Positions 1 through 8,484 of a stretch of 64,000 nt of DNA are shown piece after piece. A model generated the notes under the pieces. It was not told the DNA's origin. It ran no database searches and saw only the letters and a list, made by a program, of their open reading frames with translations. Positions within the stretch are counted from its first letter, which is position 1, and each line of letters starts with the position of its first letter. Origin of the DNA: Thermotogota bacterium ADurb.Bin062 (GTDB lineage: Bacteria > Thermotogota > Thermotogae > MWEM01); the NCBI GenBank assembly GCA_002071085.1, contig MWEM01000003.1, forward strand, positions 31,023 through 95,022, read 5' to 3'. Made by a program: the position numbers and the translations under genes.

Positions 1-144
1 GTAAACAACGCCGGAATCGGAGACGGTGATACCGTCGATATGCGATACAACTACCTCGATCTTAATCCCTGGTCAATAGACTTCTTTAACATCCAGTTCT
101 TGAAATCGCGGGGCTGCACTGTGTTCTACAACCCGCAAAACTAA
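1..144 (+). CDS. C-terminal end of a leucine-rich-repeat protein (partial)
   Basis: The first 47 codons of the + strand, in frame 1, are open and end in TAA at 142-144; the start lies before the window. The peptide contains NNAGIGDGDTVDM followed by YNYLDLNP and ends FLKSRGCTVFYNPQN. This is the familiar ending of bacterial leucine-rich-repeat surface proteins, where a repeat of the 'N..I.DGDTV.L..N.L' type is followed by a 'L..RG..V.Y..N' cap. Such proteins are usually secreted or surface bound and take part in binding. Only the last repeat is visible, so size, signal peptide and anchoring cannot be judged. Confidence 0.7.
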   Translation, partial: VNNAGIGDGDTVDMRYNYLDLNPWSIDFFNIQFLKSRGCTVFYNPQN

Positions 145-558
145 CCGATAGTTTCTAGGAACGGGTATTAGAAGCGGCGGTATGAACGCCTCGATGTTCT
201 CTGCCCTGCGAATATATTCCAACAGAATCTGGGCAGGCGATGGATCGCTTTTCGACAAAGCGAACGGATTCCGGTGACGAGAAAACAAACGCCATCGATT
301 TTGTCTGTCCAGGCGGCACATACGACGATGTGACGTTTATCGCGACAGGTGGCGTAGCCCGTCGGGTTTGCCTATACGCGAAAGAAAGAGGAAAGGATTT
401 TAGTTCTACCTGCGACGAAAACGAAACTCGTGAGAAAGCGGCGCCTTAAAGGGTCGAAGGCTCGTCACCCCTGGATAAGAGGAATGCTTTTCCGCGGGCG
501 AAACATAGACACGAGAGCGGTTGAGCCGATTTCGAAGTACCTATCATACCCCGATGGT
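145..558. other. Intergenic stretch without a recognisable gene
   Basis: The 414 bases lie between the LRR fragment (+) and the tyrosine decarboxylase (-), so both flanking genes end here. Short open frames on both strands (for example 240-449 +) have no ribosome binding site and no recognisable motif. I see no tRNA and no copy of the repeat modules found elsewhere in the window. Confidence 0.5.
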
Positions 559-2421
559 TTATTGGGACCGTTGACGGTCCGCGATCGCATCTTCCATCGC
601 TTTTAAAAACGTGTTCCAATAGGTTTTATAGGTCGTGTTGTTCACCAGGTAAGGCGTCAAAACGCACGAACGTAAAACCACCACACTGCCGTGGCGTTCC
701 CATTCGGAAGGATCGAAGCCGAACCGTTTAATGAAAGACAAGGGCGCCTCGCCGTACTCTTCTACCGTCAGTGAGGTCTTAGAGGTGATGAAATCGTTCG
801 TGTACAAAGGTCCCGATTTGTAGGAGCATCGCTCGTACAGATACTGGTTCAACGCATTCATCTCTTTAAGGCTTGGATTGCCGATTTCGTGGAATGCGTA
901 ATCGACGATGTTGCTGTCGGGGCAAGTTAAAGGCAGAACCTCGAACCGCTTCCCGCCCACTTCGATAGGAGTGGCGTTCTGTAAAGAGGTGTAAAATCGA
1001 TAAGCGCCCTCGATGCTCGCTCGTATGATCGCCCCATATCCGGAACGGTTCAGGGGAACCACCCGGTGCGCCATCCAGACGGCGGCCGCCGCGGCGCCCG
1101 CCTTCGAGCCTTCTATGATATAACTGCCGAGGAGCATGGGGTTATCATCGCTTTTGTCAAAAACGTATGCGGCGAAATACGAAATCACATCGATCATCCT
1201 GCGATCCGCTGCCAGGAACGCGCCCGCCGCATAAGGGACATAACCCAGTTTGTGCGGATCGACCGTGATGGAATCCGCTTTAGGCATCGCTTTAAATGCC
1301 TCGTAGACGTCCCTGTTCAGCCAGTCGTTTCCGGTGTCTTTTGAATCGATACAAATCGTGTGGAACCCTTCGAACGGGATGAACCGATTCTCTTCGTCCA
1401 GAAAGAGCGCCCTCGCGTAACCGCCATATGCGGCGTCGATATGCAGATAAAACGCGACGCCTTCTTCCGCGTACCGCTCTCGGAGCTTAACGATTTCGTG
1501 GACCTCATCCACGGCGCCTTCCTCGGTCGTCCCGACGACAGCAACGACAGCCAGAATAGGCTTTTTCCCGGTGATCAACGAGTCGATGCGCGCTTTTAAC
1601 GCGTTTATGTCCATCCGATAGTTTTCTCGAACGGGAACGGAATAGAGGTTATCCTGCCCAATACCGAAGATATCCGCCGCTTTCGTCCAGGAATAGTGCT
1701 TCGACTGTGGGACGATGATGGCGCCAAGATTCGCGCCCGCCATTCCTTTTCCACGAACCGTTTGCTCTCGCATCTCTTCAAAAACGCCCGATTCTTTCGC
1801 ACGATCCATCAAATCGAGGATTTGCGCGGTGCTCCTATTCGCCAACTGCCAGTCGCTAAGCCCATCGACGAGCTCTGGCTTGCACGCGCGGATGGCAAAA
1901 GGGATGGAAGCGAGGTTTCGCGCTAACCAAACTGCTTCGTAGTTCGCGACCGTCCCGCCGGACGTGATGTGTCCCCAACATCGTTGGGGATCGTATCCCA
2001 TCAATGTCGCAAGCTGTCGCCCGACCTGAATCTCCAAAGCGGTCGTCGCGGGCGAACCTTCGTACGCGCAGTTGTTCGGATTGTACAAAACCGTCAGCAT
2101 ATACCCCAGATTAGCCGCCATCAATGTATCCGTATTCATGTGACCCAGATATCTCGGAGAAAACCAAGGGGTGGAGCTTTCCTGAAGCTGCCCCGCCAGA
2201 TCGACGAGAGCTTCCCGTGTCTTCTGCAACGTATCCAGGAAATCCTTTTGGCCTTTCTCACCATCGCTCACGATTGGGGCGTCGTTGGGGTGGAAGTAAC
2301 GCCGCCATTCCGCGTGGTCATCCATCAAAAACAACAGCATCTGTCTGAAGAAGTCATAGTTTTCGGACTTCGGACCTAAAAACAACGCCTTCGTATTGAT
2401 CGGTTTCTCTATGTCCACCAC
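559..2421 (-). CDS. tdc: Tyrosine decarboxylase (PLP-dependent, group II)
   Basis: This 620-residue cytoplasmic enzyme is predicted to decarboxylate L-tyrosine to tyramine, a proton-consuming reaction. The length and sequence follow the enterococcal TyrDC type, not the roughly 400-residue archaeal MfnA type. Visible landmarks are the N-terminal WRRYFHPND and RYLGHMNTDTLM, the substrate region YEGSPATTALE, HIDAAYGGYARA, and the PLP lysine in SITVDPHKLGYVPYAAG. The C-terminal part holds YTNDFITSKTSLTVEEYG. The start is GTG at 2421, with a second GTG directly after it and AGGGAG just upstream, so either could be used. The gene stands alone, with no tyrosine/tyramine antiporter next to it. Glutamate or phenylalanine as substrate cannot be excluded from sequence alone. 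Confidence 0.85.
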   Translation of the reverse strand: MVDIEKPINTKALFLGPKSENYDFFRQMLLFLMDDHAEWRRYFHPNDAPIVSDGEKGQKDFLDTLQKTREALVDLAGQLQESSTPWFSPRYLGHMNTDTLMAANLGYMLTVLYNPNNCAYEGSPATTALEIQVGRQLATLMGYDPQRCWGHITSGGTVANYEAVWLARNLASIPFAIRACKPELVDGLSDWQLANRSTAQILDLMDRAKESGVFEEMREQTVRGKGMAGANLGAIIVPQSKHYSWTKAADIFGIGQDNLYSVPVRENYRMDINALKARIDSLITGKKPILAVVAVVGTTEEGAVDEVHEIVKLRERYAEEGVAFYLHIDAAYGGYARALFLDEENRFIPFEGFHTICIDSKDTGNDWLNRDVYEAFKAMPKADSITVDPHKLGYVPYAAGAFLAADRRMIDVISYFAAYVFDKSDDNPMLLGSYIIEGSKAGAAAAAVWMAHRVVPLNRSGYGAIIRASIEGAYRFYTSLQNATPIEVGGKRFEVLPLTCPDSNIVDYAFHEIGNPSLKEMNALNQYLYERCSYKSGPLYTNDFITSKTSLTVEEYGEAPLSFIKRFGFDPSEWERHGSVVVLRSCVLTPYLVNNTTYKTYWNTFLKAMEDAIADRQRSQ

Positions 2422-2564
2422 TCCCTTGCGCGAAATTTCTTTTTATACTTGAGATTTCTCCCGATTTCCGTTTCCACCATCGCCTTTCTCAAGGCTGCTA
2501 CGGGTTTTCACGGTATGCCTTCGAGAATTGATTATACCCCTTTTCTGGAAAATCCAAACCGAAC

Positions 2565-2660
2565 GTGTGGGTATAATATCTGGTACACTAAAATGAGAAC
2601 GCCGCACTGAAGTGCGGCGTTCCCAGGGCGCTCCCAGTAAACGTGCAGAGCTAAAGTTCC
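2565..2660. repeat. Short copy of the intergenic mosaic repeat family
   Basis: The block starts with GTGTGGGTATAATATC and a GGTACAC tract, which recur at 32589 and, inverted, near 6106-6131. It continues with a perfect 12-bp inverted repeat at 2597-2608 / 2611-2622 (GAACGCCGCACT and its complement) followed by TCCCAGGGCG. The same hairpin-plus-'TTCCCAG' design is seen in all other blocks of the family. No clear right-hand terminal motif is present, so this copy looks truncated. Confidence 0.6.
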
Positions 2661-2687
2661 CCAAAACCCAGATGATTTTTTCGGTTG

Positions 2688-2725
2688 TGGTAAAATATCT
2701 ATCGCTAAGCGCGCGAAGGCGCGCT
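2688..2725 (+). promoter_or_regulatory. Extended -10 promoter and 5' leader hairpin of the lipoprotein gene
   Basis: TGGTAAAAT at 2688-2696 is an extended -10 box; no good -35 is visible. Just downstream, AGCGCGC (2708-2714) pairs with GCGCGCT (2719-2725) around a GAAG loop, so the transcript would begin with a stable hairpin. The leader to the ATG at 2841 is about 140 nt. It does not match a riboswitch class I know. Confidence 0.4.
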
Positions 2726-2840
2726 ATCTAAGGTTATAAAAAACTCACAAAACACGACGAGGGCCTGAAGAGCGCGGACGCGCACCCTTGATGAAAAAGC
2801 CAAACCCTCCATCCTCTCGCCTATAGAAGGAGGTTTTATT

Positions 2841-3896
2841 ATGCAAGACAAACGTCTTTCTATGATTGTCCTCTTACTTGTCACGCTCTTCGCTTTGGCC
2901 ATCATTACGGGATGTATTGTCCGCGCGATCATTGCCCCGCCGAGTATCGCCCTCCTCGCGCCGGCGAACGGGGCTACGGATCAACCGACGGCTCTGGTTC
3001 TCACTTGGGAAGCGACGCCGGGAGTATCGAAAAACAAAAAAATCCCCCCCGAGATCGTAGAATACCGCTTCTATATCGCTCTCTTAAACGAAGACTATGG
3101 CGATTGGGAACCCACAGAGGACAAACAAGCGGAGCCAAAGGGACTGGAATACGATACAGCCTACAAGTGGAAGGTGGAAGCCATCCAGTCGGACAATCAG
3201 ATTGGGGAGAGCGAAGAGTGGACCTTCACAACGGAAAAGAAGCAGTACGCGGCGCCACAGATCGAGCTCACGGACCCCGCGAGCGGAGCGACGGACTTGG
3301 CGACGACGGTGACCTTGACGTGGGAGGCGACGCCGGGCAAGCAAACGAATGTGGTGGAGCGCGAGGGAGTGAACATCACGGAGTATCGGGTCTATCATAA
3401 GAAAACCGGAGACCCGGAACCTACCGAACCCGCCACGACGACGGAGAAGTCCTATAACCTGACGAACCTGGAATACGCCGCCACTTACACGTGGTACGTC
3501 GTTGCCCTGCAATCGGACGGGCAACAAGCGACGAGTACCGAGAGGTCTTTTTCTACACAGACGGCTCAGTACGCGGCCCCGGAGATCGCGCTCAAGAGCC
3601 CTGGGAACCGCGTGGGGGAGCAGCCGACGACGGTGAACCTGACATGGGAGGCGACACCGGGCAAACAAACGAACGTGGGAGAGCGAGCGCCGACGATAGA
3701 GGGCTACCTCGTCTATTTCGGTGTGGATGGCCAGAAATATGGGGTTCCAGAGCCGGTTACCGCCACTCAGACGACGAAGCCGGGATTAGCCTATGGCACC
3801 ACCTACAAGTGGCAGGTGGTGGCGCTGCAATCGAACGAGAAGCGAGCGACGAGTACCGAGTGGACTTTTACGACGCTGGCTCCAGTGTATGGGTGA
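2841..3896 (+). CDS. Lipoprotein with Fn3-like repeats, N-terminal part of a split gene
   Basis: The ATG at 2841 follows GAAGGAGG with good spacing. The protein begins with a positively charged start, a hydrophobic core (SMIVLLLVTLFALAI) and a lipobox-like ITGC, so it is a predicted lipoprotein. Three repeats of about 108 residues follow, each with a 'P.I.L..P.......PT...LTWEATPG' opening, a central 'Y.V' strand and a closing 'L.Y...Y.W.V.A.QS.....S.EW.F.T'. This is the fibronectin type III-like pattern of extracellular proteins. The reading frame stops at TGA 3894-3896, exactly between repeat three and a fourth repeat that continues in the same frame. The natural gene is therefore probably 2841-5492, about 883 residues. 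See the following entry. Confidence 0.75.
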   Translation: MQDKRLSMIVLLLVTLFALAIITGCIVRAIIAPPSIALLAPANGATDQPTALVLTWEATPGVSKNKKIPPEIVEYRFYIALLNEDYGDWEPTEDKQAEPKGLEYDTAYKWKVEAIQSDNQIGESEEWTFTTEKKQYAAPQIELTDPASGATDLATTVTLTWEATPGKQTNVVEREGVNITEYRVYHKKTGDPEPTEPATTTEKSYNLTNLEYAATYTWYVVALQSDGQQATSTERSFSTQTAQYAAPEIALKSPGNRVGEQPTTVNLTWEATPGKQTNVGERAPTIEGYLVYFGVDGQKYGVPEPVTATQTTKPGLAYGTTYKWQVVALQSNEKRATSTEWTFTTLAPVYG

Positions 3897-3950
3897 CCGA
3901 CGATAGAGCTCAAGAGCCCTGAGGACAAAGCGACGGACCTGGCGACGCCG

Positions 3951-5492
3951 GTGAGACTGGAATGGGTAGCGGCGCCGGGCGCGCAAACGATCGTAGGCGA
4001 AAGCGCGCCATATTTATTAGGGTTCCAGGTCCATTATCAAAAAGAGGGTGGTGCCAAAGTATCCGATGAGACGGGGAATCAATACTATAACTTAACCGAC
4101 CTCGACCCCGAAGCCACATACACGTGGCAGGTGGTGGCGGCGCAATCGGACGGGCAATACGCGACGAGTACCGAGCGGACGTTCAAGACGGGCGCAGGAG
4201 GAACCACAGGATCTATTAGACGATATAGCTCTTCAGGAGACCTTAAAGGAAAATATGACAAACTCAGCGACGCGATCAACGAAGCGGACAATGAAGACCA
4301 TATCGTTGTGGTAGGTGGAACGATATTGAATAACGAGACTCAACAGGTCACCATCGATGCGACGTGGGTCACGATCTACTCTTCGGATCCAGGTAATCCG
4401 TTTACTATAGATATGGGTGGTGGGGGAAGCACCCCAGGTTCCAAACGAGAGAACAGCCGAGTTTTCCACATCACTAACGGCGCGTCGGTGACCATCCGCG
4501 ATGCGATCATCAAGGGCGGTGATGCGACCGATGAAGAAGGCGGCGGGATACGCATCACGGCAGGTAGTACCGTCACAACCATTAACGCGACGATTACTGA
4601 TAATAAAGCAGGCTATTACGGCGGCGGTGTGTATATCAAAGGAAGCACCTTCAACGCCTATGGCACGACGATCACGGGGAACACCGCGGAAGCGGAAGGC
4701 GAATGGGTTAGGGCCTATGGCGGAGGCGTAGCTGTCTTAAGTGGCACTTTCAATGCTTACGAAAACACGACGATCACGAGGAACGCTGCGAAAGTGGAAG
4801 GCTATGTGGCCGAGGCCTATGGCGGAGGCGTAGCTGTCTGGGAGGGCGTATTCAACGCTTACGAAGGTACGACGATCACGGGGAACACCGCGGAAGCGGA
4901 AGGCGATTCTACCATAGCTTATGGCGGAGGCTTGTGTGTCGGCGGTGACGGCACCATCAACGCTTACGCAGGCACGACGATCACGGGGAACACCGCGGAA
5001 GCGGAAGGCGATGATGCTATGGCTTATGGCGGAGGTGTGGAAGTTTGGTGGGGCACTTTCAACGCCACAGAAACGACGATCACGGAGAACACCGCGGTAA
5101 GCAGTCATGCCTTTGGCGGAGGCGTGGATGTTTCGTGGGGCACTTTCAATGCTTACGAAAACACGACGATCACGAAGAACGCTGCGGAAGCGAATGGCGA
5201 TAGTGCCGAGGCCTCTGGCGGTGGCGTGGTTGTCGGCTATCACGGCACCTTCAACGCGCAAAGCGTCGAGATTAGTGGGAATGTTGCAAAGGCTGGCGGT
5301 GGGATTTTTTGGAAGCCTAATGGAGTGGTTAGAACGAACGGTCAGGTCTGGACGCCTAGAACAAGCAAAAAGGACGATTTTTCGGTTGATACGGGTGGAG
5401 GCATCCAAAGCCCGTGTGACACTAATGACCCTGTCCAAGTCTTCGAGAATACGGCGGATGATGGCGATAGCACGCAGATGAAGGTGGAATAA
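3951..5492 (+). CDS. Continuation of the split gene: fourth Fn3-like repeat plus beta-helix domain
   Basis: This frame is continuous with the preceding lipoprotein: codons 3897-3950 encode PTIELKSPEDKATDLATPV, the missing opening of a fourth Fn3-like repeat. The GTG at 3951 has no ribosome binding site and falls inside that repeat, so it is unlikely to be a real start. After the Fn3 repeat comes a 'LSDAINEADNEDHIVVVGG' segment typical of right-handed beta-helix proteins. Then follow many imperfect repeats with 'GGGV', 'GTFNAYE', 'TTITGNTAEAEG' (Pmp/Chlamydia-type repeats) up to about 5290. A surface-displayed adhesin-like role is plausible. Without read-through the fragment would lack an export signal. 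Confidence 0.65.
   Translation: MRLEWVAAPGAQTIVGESAPYLLGFQVHYQKEGGAKVSDETGNQYYNLTDLDPEATYTWQVVAAQSDGQYATSTERTFKTGAGGTTGSIRRYSSSGDLKGKYDKLSDAINEADNEDHIVVVGGTILNNETQQVTIDATWVTIYSSDPGNPFTIDMGGGGSTPGSKRENSRVFHITNGASVTIRDAIIKGGDATDEEGGGIRITAGSTVTTINATITDNKAGYYGGGVYIKGSTFNAYGTTITGNTAEAEGEWVRAYGGGVAVLSGTFNAYENTTITRNAAKVEGYVAEAYGGGVAVWEGVFNAYEGTTITGNTAEAEGDSTIAYGGGLCVGGDGTINAYAGTTITGNTAEAEGDDAMAYGGGVEVWWGTFNATETTITENTAVSSHAFGGGVDVSWGTFNAYENTTITKNAAEANGDSAEASGGGVVVGYHGTFNAQSVEISGNVAKAGGGIFWKPNGVVRTNGQVWTPRTSKKDDFSVDTGGGIQSPCDTNDPVQVFENTADDGDSTQMKVE
4600..5290. repeat. Degenerate tandem repeat inside the beta-helix coding region
   Basis: Units of roughly 75-130 bp recur with shared cores such as ACGACGATCACGGGGAACAC, GCCTATGGCGGAGGCGTAG and TTCAACGCTTACGAA. 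They encode the beta-helix coils. Near-identical neighbouring copies make this a likely site of copy-number change by recombination. Confidence 0.65.
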
Positions 5493-5514
5493 TAGAAAAC
5501 TTTTGAAGCACCTT

Positions 5515-5548
5515 AGAGGCGTCGCACGTTTGCGCGACTCCTTTTTTT
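5515..5548 (+). terminator. Rho-independent terminator after the beta-helix gene
   Basis: GTCGC (5521-5525) pairs with GCGAC (5534-5538), with further imperfect pairing outside, and a run of seven T follows at 5542-5548. It sits about 23 bases after the stop codon. Confidence 0.6.
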
Positions 5549-5550
5549 AA

Positions 5551-6131
5551 GAACGCTTTGTCCATTGCCAGTTTTTTCTCCGTGTCCTCTGTGCGAACCG
5601 TGTTTTAATCTTTGGAACGAACGAAAACCGGGGTATCGCGCCGTCGCGAAGAGAAGAGGCGCTTACGCCGCGATGCCCCTCCGTGTGGGGTTATCGCGGG
5701 GTAGCCAGCGGGCTGACTTCGGAAGCCCAAGAAGTCTCGCGATCTGCACTTGGGAACGCCAAACTTTAGTTTGGCACGTCTTCTACGTTTTCATCTTTTT
5801 CCCTGTCCTCTGCGCCTTCTGTGCGAACTTGGTCATCTGCTTTTTAATCCAGGCTTTTTTTCTTTGTGTTCTCTCTGTGCCCTCCGTGTTCTCTGTGCGA
5901 ACCCTTTTTTAAACTTTGGAACGAACGAAAACCGGGGTATCGCGCCGTCGCGAAGAGAAGAGGCGCTTACGCCGCGATGCCCCTCCGTGTGGGGTTATCG
6001 CGGGGTAGCCGGCGGGCTGACTTCGGAAGCCTACGAAGTCTCGCGGTCCGCTCTGCTGTCTTTCTATTTCAAGACACGCCAACTTAAAAGTCGGCATTCC
6101 CAATTTGGTGTACCCCGATATTATTCCCACT
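5551..6131. repeat. Mosaic intergenic repeat block with two 137-bp direct copies
   Basis: Two nearly identical 137-bp copies lie at 5611-5747 and 5915-6051. Each runs from TTTGGAACGAACGAAAACC through TATCGCGCCGTCGCGAAGAG, GGCGCTTACGCCGCGATG and the GGGTTATCGCGGGGTAGCC unit to CTTCGGAAGCC and TCTCGCG. Each copy is preceded by a 'CTCTGTG..CTCTGTGCGAACC' tract. The right edge (about 6106-6131) carries the inverted form of the GGTACAC / ATAATATC end seen at 2565 and 32589. Apparent open frames here are by-products of the repeats. Confidence 0.75.
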
Positions 6132-6364
6132 TGTCCCCGACGATATCCGTCCATATGTGTTATAATCGCGGTAGACTTCTGCTTGCTTACCTGAGCCGAT
6201 GATGCGAGCCTTATCCGGAGACAGGTCTCTTTCGGGTGATACCCGCGTTTATACCGGTGGTTATACCGTCAAACAGGCGAAGCCGATCTCTTTGACCATA
6301 GCCTTGATAAGGGTCTTTAGGTATTTTGTGTGATTTTCAGAGTACGGACTCAAAGGAGGAAACA
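6132..6364 (+). promoter_or_regulatory. Promoter and 200-nt leader of the ATP-grasp gene
   Basis: TGTTATAAT at 6158-6166 is an extended -10 box. The leader from about 6173 to the ribosome binding site (GGAGG, 6355-6359) is near 190 nt and contains several short inverted repeats, such as the TATACCGG / GGTTATACC pair around 6250-6270. A leader this long could hold a regulatory RNA, but I cannot assign it to a known class. Confidence 0.4.
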
Positions 6365-8377
6365 ATGGATCGCTTGCCAAAACGCGTGGTGATCGTGGAT
6401 GGATATTCCACCGGGGTTTTCTATATGCCCTTGCTCAAGGAGCTCGGGATAGAGGTCATCCACGTCCGTTCGACTCCGGTTTCTTTGAACGCGCATATCA
6501 CCGATATCGCCAACGCGGCTCTCAAAAAAAACGCGACGTATTTCACCGCCCTCGTCGACGGGGCTCGGCCGTTCGAAGAGATCGTCGAAGAGGTGAGCGC
6601 CTATAAACCGGTGGCCGTCATCCCCGGTTGTGAGACGGGGGTCGAACTGGCGGATCAATTGGCCCACTTTTGGGGGCTACCGGGCAACGATTTGGCCTTC
6701 AGTCGGGCCCGCCGAGATAAATTCGCTATGTACGAGGCCGTTTCCAAAGCCGGACTCCGTCACCTCGACTATGGAAGGTTCGCCGCTTCGCCTCCGCTGG
6801 TCTCTTGGGTAAAACAGAAGAACCGGTTTCCCGTGGTCATCAAGCCTGCCAGAAGCGCGGGAGCCGACGGGCTCCATATCTGCCGCTCTCTCGACGAAGT
6901 CGAACAAGCGTTTGAAAAGCTGACCGGCATGAATACGATCTTTGGAGAGCCGAATACGTCCGTTATCGCGCAGGAATTTGCAGATGGATACGAAGTCGTC
7001 GTGAACACCGTTTCCTGCAAAGGCTGGCACCGTGTGACCGACCTTTGGCGTTACAGCAAAACCATAACGGCGGACGGGCGTTCGGTCTACGATGGTGCCG
7101 AACTCGTTCCGGACTTCGGTGAGGTTACGGATGAGGTTCTTGGATATGCGTTCGCGGTTTTAGATGCGCTGAAAATTACGATAGGAGCCGCGCATACCGA
7201 GATCATGGTCACCGCCGACGGTCCCGTCTTGATTGAATGCGGCGCGCGCGCGATGGGCGGAAGCTTTTCGCAAACGCTTCTCCGCTCCTGTTTGGGGTAT
7301 ACGCAACTCGAGGTGAGTCTCGATGCCTATCTGTCACCGGACACCTTTCGAGCGCGATGGGATCGACCCTACGCTTTGCTCCGTTACGCCCTCTTCAAAT
7401 TCCTCGCTTCAACCCGAAAAGGAATGCTCGACGCCATACCGGGCGTCACGCTACTGGCGGGGCTGCCTTCCGTGAAGGGCGGAAACTTCCTCGGTAGCCT
7501 GGAAAGCGGGGAGGTGGAGCGCACCGTGGACCTGTTTACCTCCCCAGCGGATATCTACCTCTGTCACGAAGACAGACGCGTGTTGCACGAGGACGTTTCG
7601 TTAATCAGGGATTTAGAAAAAGAAGCGCAGAACCTTTTATTCGAAATGTCTCCCGATCACGCGCAAGGGCACAACCCCGAGTGGTACTTGGAACTACCCG
7701 ACGATCTATGGCTGAAACCGGAGGAAGTGGGTAAACCCGACGCCGATACCATTTGGAAGGCCCTAGGCCTACGCGAGGGTGTGGAAGCGCTCGATTGCCC
7801 GTGCGGGGACGCGCGCGTGGGTATCCACCTGGCCCGACGCGGGGTTCGGATCACCGGTATCGATGTGAACCCCCGTTTTATCCAAAAAGCGAAGGAAAGG
7901 TTCGCCGCCGAAGGGTTGCCTGGCGATTTTTCCGTCGGGGATATGAGGGACATTCGCTTCGAAGGGCGCTTCGAATACATCATCAACTGGTTTAACAGCT
8001 TCGGATACTTCGATATCGAAACGGACTTCTACGTTCTCAAATTGTTTTGGAAGGCGCTTCGCCCCGACGGGTCACTGTTGATTGAAGCGCCTAACCGGAG
8101 CAATATCATCGCCAACACGAGAAAAATTATACAGAAAGACGGCCACGAGCTGGCGCGCCATTGGGATGACCTGACCGAACGGTTGTACGCCCCGGCGGAA
8201 GTGAACGTTAACGGCGAAAAGAAGACCGTCTGGGTCGGTAGCCGTATGTATTCGATTTCCCAATACCGGTTGCTGTTCCGACTCGCCCGGTTCTCGTCCG
8301 TCGACGTCTACGACGAAAACCTGAACCCATTTAGCGACGAGGCCCGGCGGGCCATTTTCATCGCCCATAAAACGTAG
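6365..8377 (+). CDS. ATP-grasp ligase fused to a SAM-dependent methyltransferase
   Basis: The ATG at 6365 is chosen because GGAGG ends six bases before it; an upstream in-frame ATG at 6326 has no such site. The 670-residue protein has two parts. Residues about 1-400 look like an ATP-grasp ligase of the L-amino-acid ligase/carboxylate-amine type: ETGVELADQLA, LPGNDLAFSRARRDKF, the nucleotide segment FPVVIKPARSAGADG near 150-165, and the metal-binding VLIECGARAMGG near 285-300. Residues about 460-670 form a class I methyltransferase with motif I ALDCPCGDARVGIHLARRG and ITGIDVNPRFI, then WNSFGYF-like and LRPDGSLLIEAPNR segments. It would join a carboxylate to an amine using ATP and methylate the product. 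A MATE exporter follows. Substrates are unknown. Confidence 0.7.
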   Translation: MDRLPKRVVIVDGYSTGVFYMPLLKELGIEVIHVRSTPVSLNAHITDIANAALKKNATYFTALVDGARPFEEIVEEVSAYKPVAVIPGCETGVELADQLAHFWGLPGNDLAFSRARRDKFAMYEAVSKAGLRHLDYGRFAASPPLVSWVKQKNRFPVVIKPARSAGADGLHICRSLDEVEQAFEKLTGMNTIFGEPNTSVIAQEFADGYEVVVNTVSCKGWHRVTDLWRYSKTITADGRSVYDGAELVPDFGEVTDEVLGYAFAVLDALKITIGAAHTEIMVTADGPVLIECGARAMGGSFSQTLLRSCLGYTQLEVSLDAYLSPDTFRARWDRPYALLRYALFKFLASTRKGMLDAIPGVTLLAGLPSVKGGNFLGSLESGEVERTVDLFTSPADIYLCHEDRRVLHEDVSLIRDLEKEAQNLLFEMSPDHAQGHNPEWYLELPDDLWLKPEEVGKPDADTIWKALGLREGVEALDCPCGDARVGIHLARRGVRITGIDVNPRFIQKAKERFAAEGLPGDFSVGDMRDIRFEGRFEYIINWFNSFGYFDIETDFYVLKLFWKALRPDGSLLIEAPNRSNIIANTRKIIQKDGHELARHWDDLTERLYAPAEVNVNGEKKTVWVGSRMYSISQYRLLFRLARFSSVDVYDENLNPFSDEARRAIFIAHKT

Positions 8378-8484
8378 TCTTTAACGTAGAAAAAGGGCTT
8401 GATAGTATCCGAAAAAAGAAGGAAGTCAACGCAATAGAAAAACGCGATTTAACGACTGGCGGTGTCTACAGAAACCTCTTTGCG

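Noticed and set aside
240..449. Small gene on the + strand downstream of the LRR fragment.
   Set aside because: No ribosome binding site, no recognisable motif and no conserved composition; left as intergenic.
2708..2840. Cyclic-di-GMP or other riboswitch in the leader of the lipoprotein gene.
   Set aside because: The conserved core bases of the GEMM class are absent; only a simple hairpin and GC-rich tracts are visible.
3894..3896. TGA read as an amino acid (alternative genetic code or selenocysteine).
   Set aside because: TGA serves as the stop codon of many intact genes here (for example 9798, 11036, 41788), and no SECIS-like hairpin or Sec-family context is present in the Fn3-like repeat.
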